Below, one piece after another: positions 7,556-14,606 of a stretch of 27,578 nucleotides of DNA. Below the pieces are notes generated by a model. That model did not search any database. It saw only the letters and a list, made by a program, of their open reading frames with translations, and was not told where the DNA came from. A program made the translations under genes and the position numbers. The first letter of the stretch is position 1; each line of letters starts with the position of its first letter. Origin of the DNA: Candidatus Hydrogenedentota bacterium (lineage in GTDB: Bacteria; Hydrogenedentota; Hydrogenedentia; Hydrogenedentales; SLHB01); the NCBI GenBank assembly GCA_029262095.1, contig JAJDAB010000494.1, positions 1 to 27,578 on the forward strand, read 5' to 3'.

Positions 7556-8603
7556 TGGATCTAGCCCCGTAAAGCAGCGGCGCATCATCAACTATCCGAT
7601 TACGACCGGCCGCCGCATGTTCCTCATTCAATTCAATCCCGATAAAACGACGTCCAAGCCGATTCGCCACCAAACCCGTCGTCGCCACACCGCAAAACGG
7701 ATCGAAAACCACCGAACCTTCAGCACTCCCCGACAAAATGCACCGCTCCGCCAACCATTCAGGCATCACAGCAAAATGCGCCCCCGAATACTGCGCCGTC
7801 GCACCCGACCAAACATTCACCCGGTTCGCACCATTCGCCCGTTCTTCTTCCCTCGTCATGCCATCCCAACGCGAAGCAAAGCCATGATGCGTTTCGAAAC
7901 GGTTACGCGGGTTTCTTTGCGCCTCCGCGCCTTTGCGTTTCTCAGTTTTTTCGGCAGTCGGTGCCGTACGAATCGCCGCAAAATCACTCGCATACCGCTC
8001 CGACTTCGACAACTGCCAAACCGTCTCATGCGCACACGTACACCGATCCCGAACACTCTCCCGCATCGGATTCGTCTTATGCCAAACCACATGACTCCGA
8101 ACCCACCAACCATCCGCCTGCAAAGCCAACGCCAATCGCGAAGGCACCATCACCAAATCCTTCGACTTCAACCCACTCCCCGAAATCTTCGAAACCGACA
8201 TCGCCGGAACCCCGAACTCCTGTGATCGCGTAGAAGCCAATCCGCTCTTATCCTGCCCCAACATCGACTCCTTCGGACGCGTCGCGTAACAATCCCCAAT
8301 GTTCAGCCAGACCACACCGTCGTCCGCCAACACACGCCGCACTTCCCGAAATACCGAAATCAAATGACCGATATACGACCACAAATCCGGCTCCTCACCA
8401 AGACAAACCGACTCAGCACCAACCTCGATCGCAGCCAAACCAGCCATCGGCGAAAAAGAAACCGCCGGCCAATCACTCGGCGCAACCTCATACTTCCGAA
8501 CACCCCAATAAGGCGGCGAAGTAACGCAACACTGAACACTCGAAGCCTCCATCGCCCCTATCACTGGAAGACAATCGCCTTGTATGATATCGACTTGGCT
8601 CAC
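7548..8603 (-). CDS. DNA methyltransferase, beta class (N4-cytosine or N6-adenine)
   Basis: A 351-residue S-adenosylmethionine-dependent DNA methylase. The catalytic motif TSPPYW (28-33) comes first and the cofactor motif DPFCGVATTG (from 301) comes last, followed by RRFIGIEL. That circularly permuted order defines the beta class. The S-P-P-Y-W form is more typical of N4-cytosine than N6-adenine enzymes, but this does not settle the base modified. No restriction endonuclease is next to it, so it is probably an orphan phage methylase protecting the genome or regulating it. Its GTG start overlaps the preceding stop as GTGA. Confidence 0.9.
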   Translation of the reverse strand: MSQVDIIQGDCLPVIGAMEASSVQCCVTSPPYWGVRKYEVAPSDWPAVSFSPMAGLAAIEVGAESVCLGEEPDLWSYIGHLISVFREVRRVLADDGVVWLNIGDCYATRPKESMLGQDKSGLASTRSQEFGVPAMSVSKISGSGLKSKDLVMVPSRLALALQADGWWVRSHVVWHKTNPMRESVRDRCTCAHETVWQLSKSERYASDFAAIRTAPTAEKTEKRKGAEAQRNPRNRFETHHGFASRWDGMTREEERANGANRVNVWSGATAQYSGAHFAVMPEWLAERCILSGSAEGSVVFDPFCGVATTGLVANRLGRRFIGIELNEEHAAAGRNRIVDDAPLLYGARSNA

Positions 8604-8851
8604 ACGCCAACCCTCCGCGCCGTCTCGAACACTTCACGTCCGCGCTTCGTAAGTCGAATCGAGCGCGCCTTTCCTTCTCGCGTCGCCACAAAGCACTTCT
8701 TTTCGAGCAACTTGATTCGGCACCAAATCGCATTTGTGGAAACATCGAAGTGTTCCGCGATTTCCAAAAACGTCGGTGCTAACTCGTACGCATCGTAGTG
8801 CGCCCGAATAAACTCCATCGTTTCGAGTTGGACATCGGTCGGTTCGACCAT
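8600..8851 (-). CDS. LexA-type winged-helix DNA-binding protein without protease domain
   Basis: An 83-residue protein matching only the N-terminal DNA-binding domain of LexA: TDVQLETMEFIRAHY, then LAPTFLEIAEHF, DVSTNAIWCRIKLLEKK and a wing ending ARSIRLTKRG. The C-terminal self-cleaving serine/lysine protease domain is absent, and the protein ends naturally through a GTGA overlap with the next gene. It is therefore a free-standing DNA-binding module, possibly competing for LexA-type sites or regulating phage genes. LexA-like boxes occur at 16171 and 19550 in this prophage; a link to them is speculation. Confidence 0.7.
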   Translation of the reverse strand: MVEPTDVQLETMEFIRAHYDAYELAPTFLEIAEHFDVSTNAIWCRIKLLEKKCFVATREGKARSIRLTKRGREVFETARRVGV

Positions 8852-9219
8852 CAGCCCGTTCCCTCGATGTGCGCAGCGGCAGCCGCGATTTGACGCGCTC
8901 TACGTTTCGGCGCCGGTCGCTTGGCCTTGGTCCGCGACGCGAATGTCTTGGCCACGGCTTTCTTGCTCTCACGTTTCGCGCGCTTGGCGTTCTCGCGACC
9001 AGTGTAATAATCCTCAACGGCTTTGAGTGTGGTCATCTTGCGCGGACCGGCAGCGACCTCCATGTAGACCCTCGTCCCGTCCGCGGCCTCATAGCCGTCG
9101 AGCGCCCACCGGTCGAGGGTTGAGCGACTGAACTTGGTTCGAAAGATTCGTGAGACTTCCCGTGCAGCCTCGTTGAAAGTCAGCAGCGAATCCGCATCGC
9201 GTTCGAGGTCTATCGGCAT
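8851..9219 (-). CDS. Helix-turn-helix protein, DUF1580-like, with basic tail
   Basis: A 122-residue protein. Residues about 11-70 (LLTFNEAAREV, then FSRSTLDRWALDGYEA, RVYMEV and MTTLKAVEDYY) follow the pattern of excisionase/DUF1580-type winged helices seen often in Planctomycetota. Residues 75-115 are a Lys/Arg/Ala-rich tail resembling a histone-like DNA-binding extension. It may be a nucleoid-type or regulatory protein; an excisionase role is possible in principle, although it lies far from the integrase. The start has GGGAG eight bases upstream; the stop overlaps the next start as TGATG. Confidence 0.65.
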   Translation of the reverse strand: MPIDLERDADSLLTFNEAAREVSRIFRTKFSRSTLDRWALDGYEAADGTRVYMEVAAGPRKMTTLKAVEDYYTGRENAKRAKRESKKAVAKTFASRTKAKRPAPKRRARQIAAAAAHIEGTG

Positions 9220-10022
9220 TGGGCGGCTCCCTTGCGAGGCATCGGAGGCAAAGTCACACCCCGCAACTTGGCGAGTTGCAGGAGTCGTTTTGTCACAAAT
9301 TTATTCGGAGCTTCGAGCGGCCCCAGGTCTTTCGCGCGGCGTTTCCCAGGATCAGCACAGTCTTCGGCTCGTTGGACGATCTCGTGGACATCGGACAGGT
9401 GCTCGGAGAGGATGACGACCGAGGAACGAATCCACACAACCCAGTCAGGGCCGTCTCCTGAAGTTTTCAGAATTCGTGACGCCCGGTCGGCAAGGTTGGT
9501 TAGGTTTGAACTCGCCGAAGTTGGTTCCGAACGGGGTTCACTCTCTCTCGGTTTCGGCTTTTCTATCTCTCTCTCCTTCTCTATCTCTCTTTCGATCTCG
9601 GTTTCGTCTTTGAGGAGAGAGGGTAGGTCGCGAATTTCCCCATACGATCCCCAAACGTACCCTGTTTGGGTCAGGAACGGGTCAGACGTAGGGTAAGAAA
9701 TTCCCTTATCTTTCCACTTGATTGCGGCATTTTCCTTTTCAACTCCATGTACGAGAATCCGGCCATCCTCAATAATGCTAATGAGTTGGACGCGACACAT
9801 GTCTTCGATTGCGGCATTGAGCTTCTTGGCCGATACGTTGGAAATTTTTCGCAAATATTCAACGTCGTATCGCGGTGGAATTGCACGGCGTCGCTCTTTT
9901 ACGGCAATTCGCCACAAGATTTCATTTATCCATCGAAAATCGTTGTTTTTTAGCGATTGGCATCGTGGATCGAGTGGCCAATCACAATTTCCGCGTGCAT
10001 ATGAAGCGTCGCCTCGCGCCAT
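9210..10022 (-). CDS. Probable phage replication-initiation / replisome-organiser protein
   Basis: A 270-residue protein. The N-terminal part (about 25-100) has a winged-helix look: WINEILWRIAVKERRRAIPP, LRKISNVSAKKLNAAIEDM, LISIIEDGRILVHG, as in phage replisome organisers that bind the origin. A strongly charged Glu/Lys/Arg repeat follows at about 140-160, then a C-terminal domain (about 175-265) that could load a helicase. The gene sits in the replication/recombination block. The charged repeat is encoded by a purine/pyrimidine-biased tract that might itself be an origin (see 9541-9606). I do not recognise a named family, so the function is inferred. The TAATG overlap fixes the start. Confidence 0.5.
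   Translation of the reverse strand: MARGDASYARGNCDWPLDPRCQSLKNNDFRWINEILWRIAVKERRRAIPPRYDVEYLRKISNVSAKKLNAAIEDMCRVQLISIIEDGRILVHGVEKENAAIKWKDKGISYPTSDPFLTQTGYVWGSYGEIRDLPSLLKDETEIEREIEKEREIEKPKPRESEPRSEPTSASSNLTNLADRASRILKTSGDGPDWVVWIRSSVVILSEHLSDVHEIVQRAEDCADPGKRRAKDLGPLEAPNKFVTKRLLQLAKLRGVTLPPMPRKGAAQCR
9541..9606 (-). repeat. Polypyrimidine/polypurine tract with TCTATCTCTC repeats inside the replication gene
   Basis: The plus strand is almost pure pyrimidine for about 50 bases, with two close copies of a TTCTATCTCTCTC-like unit. On the coding (minus) strand it gives alternating GAG/AAA codons and a charged linker. Such biased repeats inside an initiator gene can act as an origin, as lambda does with its iterons within gene O, but the tract may simply encode a flexible charged linker. 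Confidence 0.4.
9650..9670. repeat. Short inverted repeat CCCAAAC/GTTTGGG
   Basis: Two perfect 7-base arms (9650-9656 and 9664-9670) with a 7-base spacer lie inside the replication gene, about 45 bp from the pyrimidine tract. It could be an origin element or chance. Confidence 0.35.
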
Positions 10023-10210
10023 TAGTAGAGATGTCCTTGATTTTTCGCCGCGGCGGCCGCGATTCGATCTTCGTGATCGCGTTCGTGTCGGCGTTTTTCG
10101 TTCTCGTTCACGGTGCGCTCTAGGCGTGCAAGAGCGGCTCTGATACCTGCCTGAACTTCGACAGGATCGCGCTCTTGATCGTGGGATTTCGAGTTCGTTT
10201 CTGCGTTCAT
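10022..10210 (-). CDS. Small charged helical protein
   Basis: A 62-residue protein starting MNAETNSKSHDQERDPVEVQ. It is almost entirely charged and probably helical, with a run of ERTVNENEKRRHERDHED and an Ala-rich end. I do not recognise it. ATG 10210 is chosen because it overlaps the Dam-type gene's stop as ATGA; longer starts would run deep into that gene. Its stop overlaps the replication gene's start as TAATG, so it is coupled to both. Confidence 0.65.
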   Translation of the reverse strand: MNAETNSKSHDQERDPVEVQAGIRAALARLERTVNENEKRRHERDHEDRIAAAAAKNQGHLY

Positions 10211-10809
10211 GCTGCCCACATCGTGTAGTGGATCGGGCAGTCCACCGGTTCGAGAGCTGTGCGTCGGAGATCGAGTGGTGATGGTCGAAAAACGAACAGC
10301 GCGTTTGCCCCAGTGGGGCTGGAAGCCTTCACGAATTTTGGCGGAATGAATTTGATACGCGGCCATAGCAAGTGGCACTCCGCGGCCTTGTTAAGTGCTT
10401 TCCCGAACCACGGCAAATTCGTTCCGTTCGTAGACGTGGCAAGCGTCGCGGGTAGTAGCATGACGACTACAGCGCCGTCTTGGGCTGCCTCGGCAGCCCT
10501 GTCGATCCAAGGTCGCACGTCGGCATATGGTGGATTGCAGTAGAATGTCGTTGGTCCTGAATTCCATTCGACCCAGTTCCACTCAAGCGTATTGATGATA
10601 GTGTTTAAGTAACGGCGGCACTTGGTATTCGATTCCGACGCACACACGTCAATCTCTGGCGACCAAATCCGGTCGATCCAGGAGTAGAATTCAGGCGGCG
10701 TCTCCCATTCCTGGCGCAGTTCAACTTGACACGCCTTGCATGCGAGTTCTGCTGACTCAGTTTCATGCTTGCCACATTTAGGGCATAGCGTGGTAATTGC
10801 TGTCGTCAT
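10207..10809 (-). CDS. Phage DNA N6-adenine methyltransferase (Dam family) with N-terminal zinc ribbon
   Basis: A 200-residue phage-type adenine methylase. C9, C12, C24 and C27 form an N-terminal CxxC/CxxC zinc ribbon. The methylase core follows: EWETPPEFYSWID (34-46), PEIDVCASESNTKC (51-64) and the catalytic FYCNPPY (89-95), then VVVMLLPA and ALFVF strands. This pattern is that of the phage Dam family, whose members usually methylate adenine in short sites to evade restriction. With the beta-class enzyme at 7548 the phage carries two methylases. ATG 10809 is fixed by an ATGA overlap with the preceding gene. Confidence 0.88.
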   Translation of the reverse strand: MTTAITTLCPKCGKHETESAELACKACQVELRQEWETPPEFYSWIDRIWSPEIDVCASESNTKCRRYLNTIINTLEWNWVEWNSGPTTFYCNPPYADVRPWIDRAAEAAQDGAVVVMLLPATLATSTNGTNLPWFGKALNKAAECHLLWPRIKFIPPKFVKASSPTGANALFVFRPSPLDLRRTALEPVDCPIHYTMWAA

Positions 10810-11090
10810 CCAACTAACTCCATCTGTTTTCCAGACCACACAACCAAGCGGTAATACACGCGCCAGCCGCCTTCCCCATTCGGCTCCATGCGGGTTTCGA
10901 TAGTCCGAGTAGAGTCATCCCGAAGACGTTTCCTGGCCGCGCTCACATGCGTCGATATCGCCGTCGTTGCGCCAATGGTCTCCTGAAGCACCCAGGCGCT
11001 TACCCAGTGGCCGTTCGCCTTTTCGAGAGCACGAACGATGCGTGCGGGCTTCGAGTCTGTGTCGATGCGTGCTGCGTGCATACCCGGCAT
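10806..11090 (-). CDS. Small winged-helix DNA-binding protein
   Basis: A 94-residue protein. The segment SKPARIVRALEKANGHWVSAWVLQ, then ATTAISTHVSAARKRL and a strand pair ending WRVYYRLVV, reads as a winged helix-turn-helix. The likely role is transcriptional regulation of the early operon, but no operator can be assigned. ATG 11090 has GGAGG eight bases upstream and overlaps the previous stop as TAATG. The product ends through an ATGA overlap with the Dam-type gene. Confidence 0.65.
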   Translation of the reverse strand: MPGMHAARIDTDSKPARIVRALEKANGHWVSAWVLQETIGATTAISTHVSAARKRLRDDSTRTIETRMEPNGEGGWRVYYRLVVWSGKQMELVG

Positions 11091-11212
11091 TACAGAAACC
11101 TCCAGCCAACAGTAAGGCCCACGACGAAACCAACGGCGGCAAACGCGGCGAGCATTACGCAGCCAAGCGCTGTCGCCGCGTCGTCATCCATTGGCTCGTC
11201 GTATAGCCCCAT
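11090..11212 (-). CDS. 40-residue single-pass membrane protein
   Basis: A very short gene starting MGLYDEPMDDDAATALGC. An acidic N-terminus is followed by one hydrophobic segment (about residues 15-36, Ala/Val/Gly/Leu-rich) and a WRFL end, so it is a probable inner-membrane peptide with the acidic end outside the bilayer. A G-rich ribosome site lies just before ATG 11212, and the stop overlaps the next start as TAATG. Small membrane peptides of this kind in phages can affect membrane potential, lysis timing or superinfection; none of these can be assigned here. Confidence 0.6.
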   Translation of the reverse strand: MGLYDEPMDDDAATALGCVMLAAFAAVGFVVGLTVGWRFL

Positions 11213-11240
11213 GTATCCCCCTTAACCGACCACCGGCGAA

Positions 11241-11654
11241 CTAAGCTGCGGCTGAAGACTCGCCGTTACTTCCGGGAATCTCCGTCTGAAGCTCCCATTC
11301 TTCGAGTGCGCGTTCCTTTACGACTTCATTCGTGTCGAGACGTGTAATGGTGAGCGTTTTCTTGCCGAGGTCGCGCACTTCCTCTACCTCGACCTGTCGA
11401 TACTCGTGCTTGTTGTTGACCAGCGTGCTAAACCTCTTCACGCGCGCCTCGGCCTCAGATGTCTTGGCCTTGAATTCGTCATTTAGCGCTTTCCGGTCGT
11501 TCTCAAGTTGCTGGAAAGCGCGAAACGATTCAGCCATGTTCTCGCTGGCCTCGCGAATCTCATCATCGGTCAGATCACACTTGAGTTGTTCGCGAAAGCG
11601 ATTCTTCTTGATGAGCTCCTTGCCTACTTTCGGTTCTTGGGTCTTTGTAGCCAT
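11241..11654 (-). CDS. Coiled-coil hypothetical phage protein
   Basis: A 137-residue protein of unknown function. Residues about 25-80 are strongly helical and charged (LTDDEIREASENMAESFRAF, LENDRKALNDEF), and the C-terminal half (about 80-125) looks like a beta-rich unit (EYRQVEVEEVRDLGKKTLTI). ATG 11654 is chosen because AAGGAG lies eight bases upstream. It sits between the candidate annealing protein and the small membrane peptide, a position often held by accessory recombination proteins. That is only a positional hint. Confidence 0.7.
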   Translation of the reverse strand: MATKTQEPKVGKELIKKNRFREQLKCDLTDDEIREASENMAESFRAFQQLENDRKALNDEFKAKTSEAEARVKRFSTLVNNKHEYRQVEVEEVRDLGKKTLTITRLDTNEVVKERALEEWELQTEIPGSNGESSAAA

Positions 11655-11702
11655 TCTCTTTGCTCCTTGATTTGATTCACGCGACAAGTGGCGACTCGGT
11701 TT

Positions 11703-12713
11703 CTATTCGTTCAGCAATTCGATAAGTCGAATCAGCTGTGCCCCGGTTAGGTCATCGACGGTCTTATCCCCCACACCAATCTTCTTGAACGCGGAATCGA
11801 TGATCTCGCCGGGCGCGCCTTCCATAAGCGCATTGGCGCGTTCGCGGTGTTCGGTGAGGTCTTCGGCTCCGTCGGCGGCGGTTGTTTTCTCGTCGTCATT
11901 GAGCTTGTCCGCGAGGTCATCGAGACCGCCAGGTACTTCCGGCTCGTTAAGTGGCGCGCCGTCTTTCGTTTTCTGAAAGACTTCGTCGACATCGACTTCG
12001 CCAGCTTCCAGCGAATTCTTCAGTCCAAGCAGGTATTCCAAGTCCTCGGCTGTAACGTCGAGGATCGATGGCCGGCGCAGATGGGCAAGTATTCGAGCTT
12101 CGGGTATGCCGAGATTGCCGTAATACTCAACACAACGATCTCGATTCTCTCGTTTCTTCGCCGCATTTCCAACAGTGATATCCCGAGCGAGATTCCATAG
12201 TGGACTCACGATGTATCCGGGAATGACTTTGAATACGGCTGTGCGGTATGCCTTTGCGATGGCCGCATTCGCAGTCGTCGTTATCATGTCGTCGTTGTAG
12301 CGATTGCCGTTCTTGTTCGTAATACGAGCTCTAATCTCAACTCGGGCGGCGATGTTTCGCTCCAGGTCCATGACACTTCCTTGCGCAGTCAGTGCCTTGT
12401 CTCCAATCTCAACGACGCGCGCTTCGGCGAGAATGTGGCGCATCTCGTAGACCGCCAGTTCCGCCAATCGCACACTCGGGCCACTAATTGTTTTTCCCGC
12501 GCGCGGCAAAGAGTAGAAGCACTGAGCAGCCAAACCCCGGTCGGATTCGATGAGTTCACGGCAGCGTTTCGATACCTGCACTGTGTTTCGTGGATTCCGC
12601 GCAGCAAAGTCCATTTGAATCTCAATCTGCGCACGAGTTTGCTGTTCGATGACTGCAGTATCGAGCGCCACGAGTTCGGCGGTAGTGACTTCGGGTTCCA
12701 TTGTTGTCGTCAT
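11703..12713 (-). CDS. Candidate phage recombinase / single-strand annealing protein
   Basis: A 336-residue protein. The core (about 30-190) contains RNTVQVSKRCRELI, CFYSLPRAGKTISGPSVRLA, ALTAQGSVMDLERN and NRYNDDMITTTANAAIAKAY. I recall this pattern from uncharacterised phage proteins beside YqaJ nucleases. YqaJ exonucleases normally pair with a RecT-like annealing protein, and this gene overlaps the yqaJ-type gene as ATGA, so an annealing function is inferred. The C-terminal 120 residues are acidic and may be regulatory. I cannot show sequence similarity to RecT, Erf or Rad52 by eye. Confidence 0.6.
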   Translation of the reverse strand: MTTTMEPEVTTAELVALDTAVIEQQTRAQIEIQMDFAARNPRNTVQVSKRCRELIESDRGLAAQCFYSLPRAGKTISGPSVRLAELAVYEMRHILAEARVVEIGDKALTAQGSVMDLERNIAARVEIRARITNKNGNRYNDDMITTTANAAIAKAYRTAVFKVIPGYIVSPLWNLARDITVGNAAKKRENRDRCVEYYGNLGIPEARILAHLRRPSILDVTAEDLEYLLGLKNSLEAGEVDVDEVFQKTKDGAPLNEPEVPGGLDDLADKLNDDEKTTAADGAEDLTEHRERANALMEGAPGEIIDSAFKKIGVGDKTVDDLTGAQLIRLIELLNE

Positions 12714-13627
12714 ACGTCATTCCTTTCCGAACGGTAGAGTTGCCGTCTCGTGTGTGCCGCCGTCACGCTCTCAGCTACATCGCTGGTTGTGAGCTTGTAG
12801 CGAGCGTTCGGCAGAACGCCGTATGTGGCGTTCCCAATCCATCCCTTGAGGTTGTTGTTGATGGCTGTCAATTCCTGTTCTATCGCAGTCTTGGTGTCCA
12901 TGAGATTCTGTCGGCGCTCATCCAGCGCGATAGCCTCAGACGGCAATGCGATCTCGGTTTCGTCGCCGCGCCCATATAGGCGCTTGATTGTTGCGGTGGT
13001 AGAGTCGTGACCATCAATCGGTGGCGGGGCAGCGTCTTGAATGCGTTGCCAGAACGCCGCGAGCTCGCGGGTCAACGCCTCGATGAACTTATCGTTTCGC
13101 TCAATCCGGTAATGGCGAAAGTCTGAGCCGCCGATAAGCACGGCCAGCACGCCATACTCAGCGCCCATGACGGCGATCTCGTGTTGGACCTGTACCTTGT
13201 AATGTAACGGCGGTTCGCCACCCCAATTCGCGGACGTGTATTGATTGGCGCATTTCACTTGGAGGGGCGCGTCGCCATCGACGAGAATCCGATCCGGTGT
13301 CGCCGTCATCCATTCGTAGTAGGGATGCGTTGCGACCGCGTATGTGCCTGGGTTGTACCACTGCGCTTCCGTCGCGTCTTTGTAGGCCTTCGCAATGGCT
13401 GGCTCCAGGCGCAGTCCCCACTCCATTGCCGGTGTTGATGAAATTGGCCCCGATGGATTCAGTTTGTCCGCCCATAGCGAGTACGGACTCTGCCATGGCG
13501 ATACGCCACACACCGCTGCGGCTTCGGACGCGCCGATACTCCTGAGTCGTGCTTTTAGCCAAGCGTCACGCGATCTAAACTTTCGCCAGCGAACGGCGGG
13601 CGGTGCTTCTTGCAGCGTTTCCGTCAT
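12710..13627 (-). CDS. YqaJ-family viral recombinase / exonuclease
   Basis: A 305-residue PD-(D/E)XK nuclease of the YqaJ family, the phage exonuclease that resects double-strand ends for annealing-type recombination. Signatures in order: LRSIGASEAAAVCGVSPW, SPYSLWADKL, AMEWGLRLEPAIA, MTATPDRILV with PLQVKC (catalytic D and Q-x-K), and YKVQVQHEIAVMG. A C-terminal helical region of about 90 residues includes DERRQNLMDTKTAIEQEL, a probable coiled coil. ATG 13627 has AAAGGAG nine bases upstream, a strong ribosome site that may start a new translational unit. It is coupled to the candidate annealing protein downstream. Confidence 0.92.
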   Translation of the reverse strand: MTETLQEAPPAVRWRKFRSRDAWLKARLRSIGASEAAAVCGVSPWQSPYSLWADKLNPSGPISSTPAMEWGLRLEPAIAKAYKDATEAQWYNPGTYAVATHPYYEWMTATPDRILVDGDAPLQVKCANQYTSANWGGEPPLHYKVQVQHEIAVMGAEYGVLAVLIGGSDFRHYRIERNDKFIEALTRELAAFWQRIQDAAPPPIDGHDSTTATIKRLYGRGDETEIALPSEAIALDERRQNLMDTKTAIEQELTAINNNLKGWIGNATYGVLPNARYKLTTSDVAESVTAAHTRRQLYRSERNDV

Positions 13628-13672
13628 CGTGCTAATCTCCTTTTGTCATCGTGTTGAGCGTCGTGCGGGGTG

Positions 13673-13987
13673 CTACCCGAGCGGCGCTTTTTCTTTCGTG
13701 TCCACAAGTTCACTCGCCTTTGGCGTCCAGCGAGCGTCAAACAGTTCCCGCATTCGCTCCGTCGTGAAGTTTATAAAGCGTTCGCGCACCTCAGAATCGT
13801 TGACATCACAACGCGCGGATTCTTCGTAGGTGATTTTGTAGTCTTGCAGCCAGTCATCTACTAGCGGGCCATCCACGAACTCGCTGATGTAGTGGTCGAT
13901 TGAGTTGTCCGCCGCTTCACCGCAGGTGCCCGAGCAGTAGCCGAGTTCCTGCGGATACAAATCGGGTTCCGGGATCGTTGTCGTCAT
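13673..13987 (-). CDS. Hypothetical acidic phage protein
   Basis: A 104-residue acidic protein starting MTTTIPEPDLYPQELGYCSG. A short C-x3-C (YCSGTC) lies near the N-terminus, followed by probable helices (VDDWLQDYKITYEESARC, SEVRERFINFTTERM). I do not recognise it. The start overlaps the stop of the preceding gene as ATGA. It lies just upstream of the recombination genes on the same transcript. Confidence 0.65.
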   Translation of the reverse strand: MTTTIPEPDLYPQELGYCSGTCGEAADNSIDHYISEFVDGPLVDDWLQDYKITYEESARCDVNDSEVRERFINFTTERMRELFDARWTPKASELVDTKEKAPLG

Positions 13988-14289
13988 GCCGCTACGTCTC
14001 CTTTCCTGCCGAGGCCTTTCGTGCTGATGTAGTCGCCTAACAGACGTTCCAACGCTTCGATGCCGTCCACTTGCGGCGGTTGGCCACCGCGCAGCGCGTC
14101 GAGTAGCTCGTTCACTTTCTCGGCGTCGCTACCGCACTCGATGAGTTGAATGCACGTTTCGAGATCGCTCTCGGTTGTGCTGTAGCCCTCTTGTCGGAGT
14201 TTTTCTTTCGCATCGCGAAGGGTCCGCAGCACGAAACCGACCGTATTGATTGGTAGGTCGATGGTGTCGAGCGCTTTAACCGCTGACAT
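13984..14289 (-). CDS. Hypothetical small helical phage protein
   Basis: A 101-residue protein starting MSAVKALDTIDLPINTVGFV. It is predicted largely helical (RTLRDAKEKLRQEGYSTTES, DAEKVNELLDALRGG, IEALERLLGDYIS) with no family I recognise. ATG 14289 is chosen because GGAG lies seven bases upstream and upstream codons are poor. It is the first gene after the unusual 14290-14652 interval, and a long GC-rich hairpin ends 21 bases before its start, so its expression may be controlled there. Its stop overlaps the next start as ATGA. Confidence 0.7.
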   Translation of the reverse strand: MSAVKALDTIDLPINTVGFVLRTLRDAKEKLRQEGYSTTESDLETCIQLIECGSDAEKVNELLDALRGGQPPQVDGIEALERLLGDYISTKGLGRKGDVAA

Positions 14290-14310
14290 GGCAAGTCTCC
14301 AAGTTTGAAA

Positions 14311-14352
14311 GCGCACGACGGGCGCGGGTTGCAGTCGTCGCCCGCCGTGCGC
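14311..14352 (-). terminator. Long GC-rich hairpin, terminator or attenuator candidate
   Basis: Arms 14311-14324 and 14339-14352 pair over 14 positions with a 14-base loop. The single non-Watson-Crick position is a G-U pair if the minus strand is transcribed and an A-C mismatch on the plus strand, so a minus-strand RNA is favoured. A short TTTC run follows. Placed before the 14289 gene's ribosome site, it could be an intra-operon terminator, an attenuator or an mRNA-stabilising hairpin. Confidence 0.5.
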
Positions 14353-14360
14353 AGAAGGTG

Positions 14361-14462
14361 GCGGACAACAGGTCCGCACACGCCGATCGGGAAAGAGTGA
14401 AAATGCCGCCGCCCGAAACCGCGAAGAAACAGGCGACGGCAATCGCGTGCACAACAGGTGCA
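14361..14462. repeat. Two small hairpins with the same AACAG loop
   Basis: Hairpin one is GCGGAC-AACAG-GTCCGC (14361-14377). Hairpin two is TGCAC-AACAG-GTGCA (14448-14462). The stems differ but the loop is identical and each is closed by C-G, so the loop sequence seems to matter more than the stems. That is a pattern expected of protein- or RNA-binding hairpins. On the minus strand the loop reads CTGTT. Confidence 0.45.
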
Positions 14463-14481
14463 AGCGAGGGGTTAGAAAGGC

Positions 14482-14606
14482 GCGCGCCGGGGCGGTGTTC
14501 GATTGGGCTGCAATCGTTCGGGCGCAAGCACACAGCGGGTGCCGTGTGGCTAGAAGAGTTAGCGGTTCCGTGGGAGCGGATCGCTAACGAGGTCGCCCCG
14601 GCGCGC
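14482..14606 (+). ncRNA. Candidate structured RNA, multi-branched, about 125 nt
   Basis: A perfect 13-bp stem (14482-14494 with 14594-14606) encloses three local hairpins: 14500-14516 (CGATTG/CAATCG, 6 bp), about 14528-14551 (AGCACAC/GTGTGGCT with a bulge), and 14558-14588 (GTTAGCG/CGCTAAC plus an inner TCCG/CGGA). This gives a four-way, tRNA-like layout. Extra pairs in the outer stem (14495-14593, 14496-14592) and in the last hairpin (14465's counterpart 14565-14581) are G-U pairs only on the plus strand, so a plus-strand RNA, antisense to the lytic operon, is favoured. A further hairpin, TTCGGC/GCCGAA, follows at 14613-14632. Phage C4-type antisense RNAs are one family to compare; I cannot confirm membership. 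Confidence 0.5.

Noticed and set aside
7359..8225. 288-residue Arg/Pro/Thr-rich plus-strand frame opposite rusA and the methyltransferase
   Set aside because: The composition is typical of antisense translation, and the opposite strand encodes two recognised proteins.
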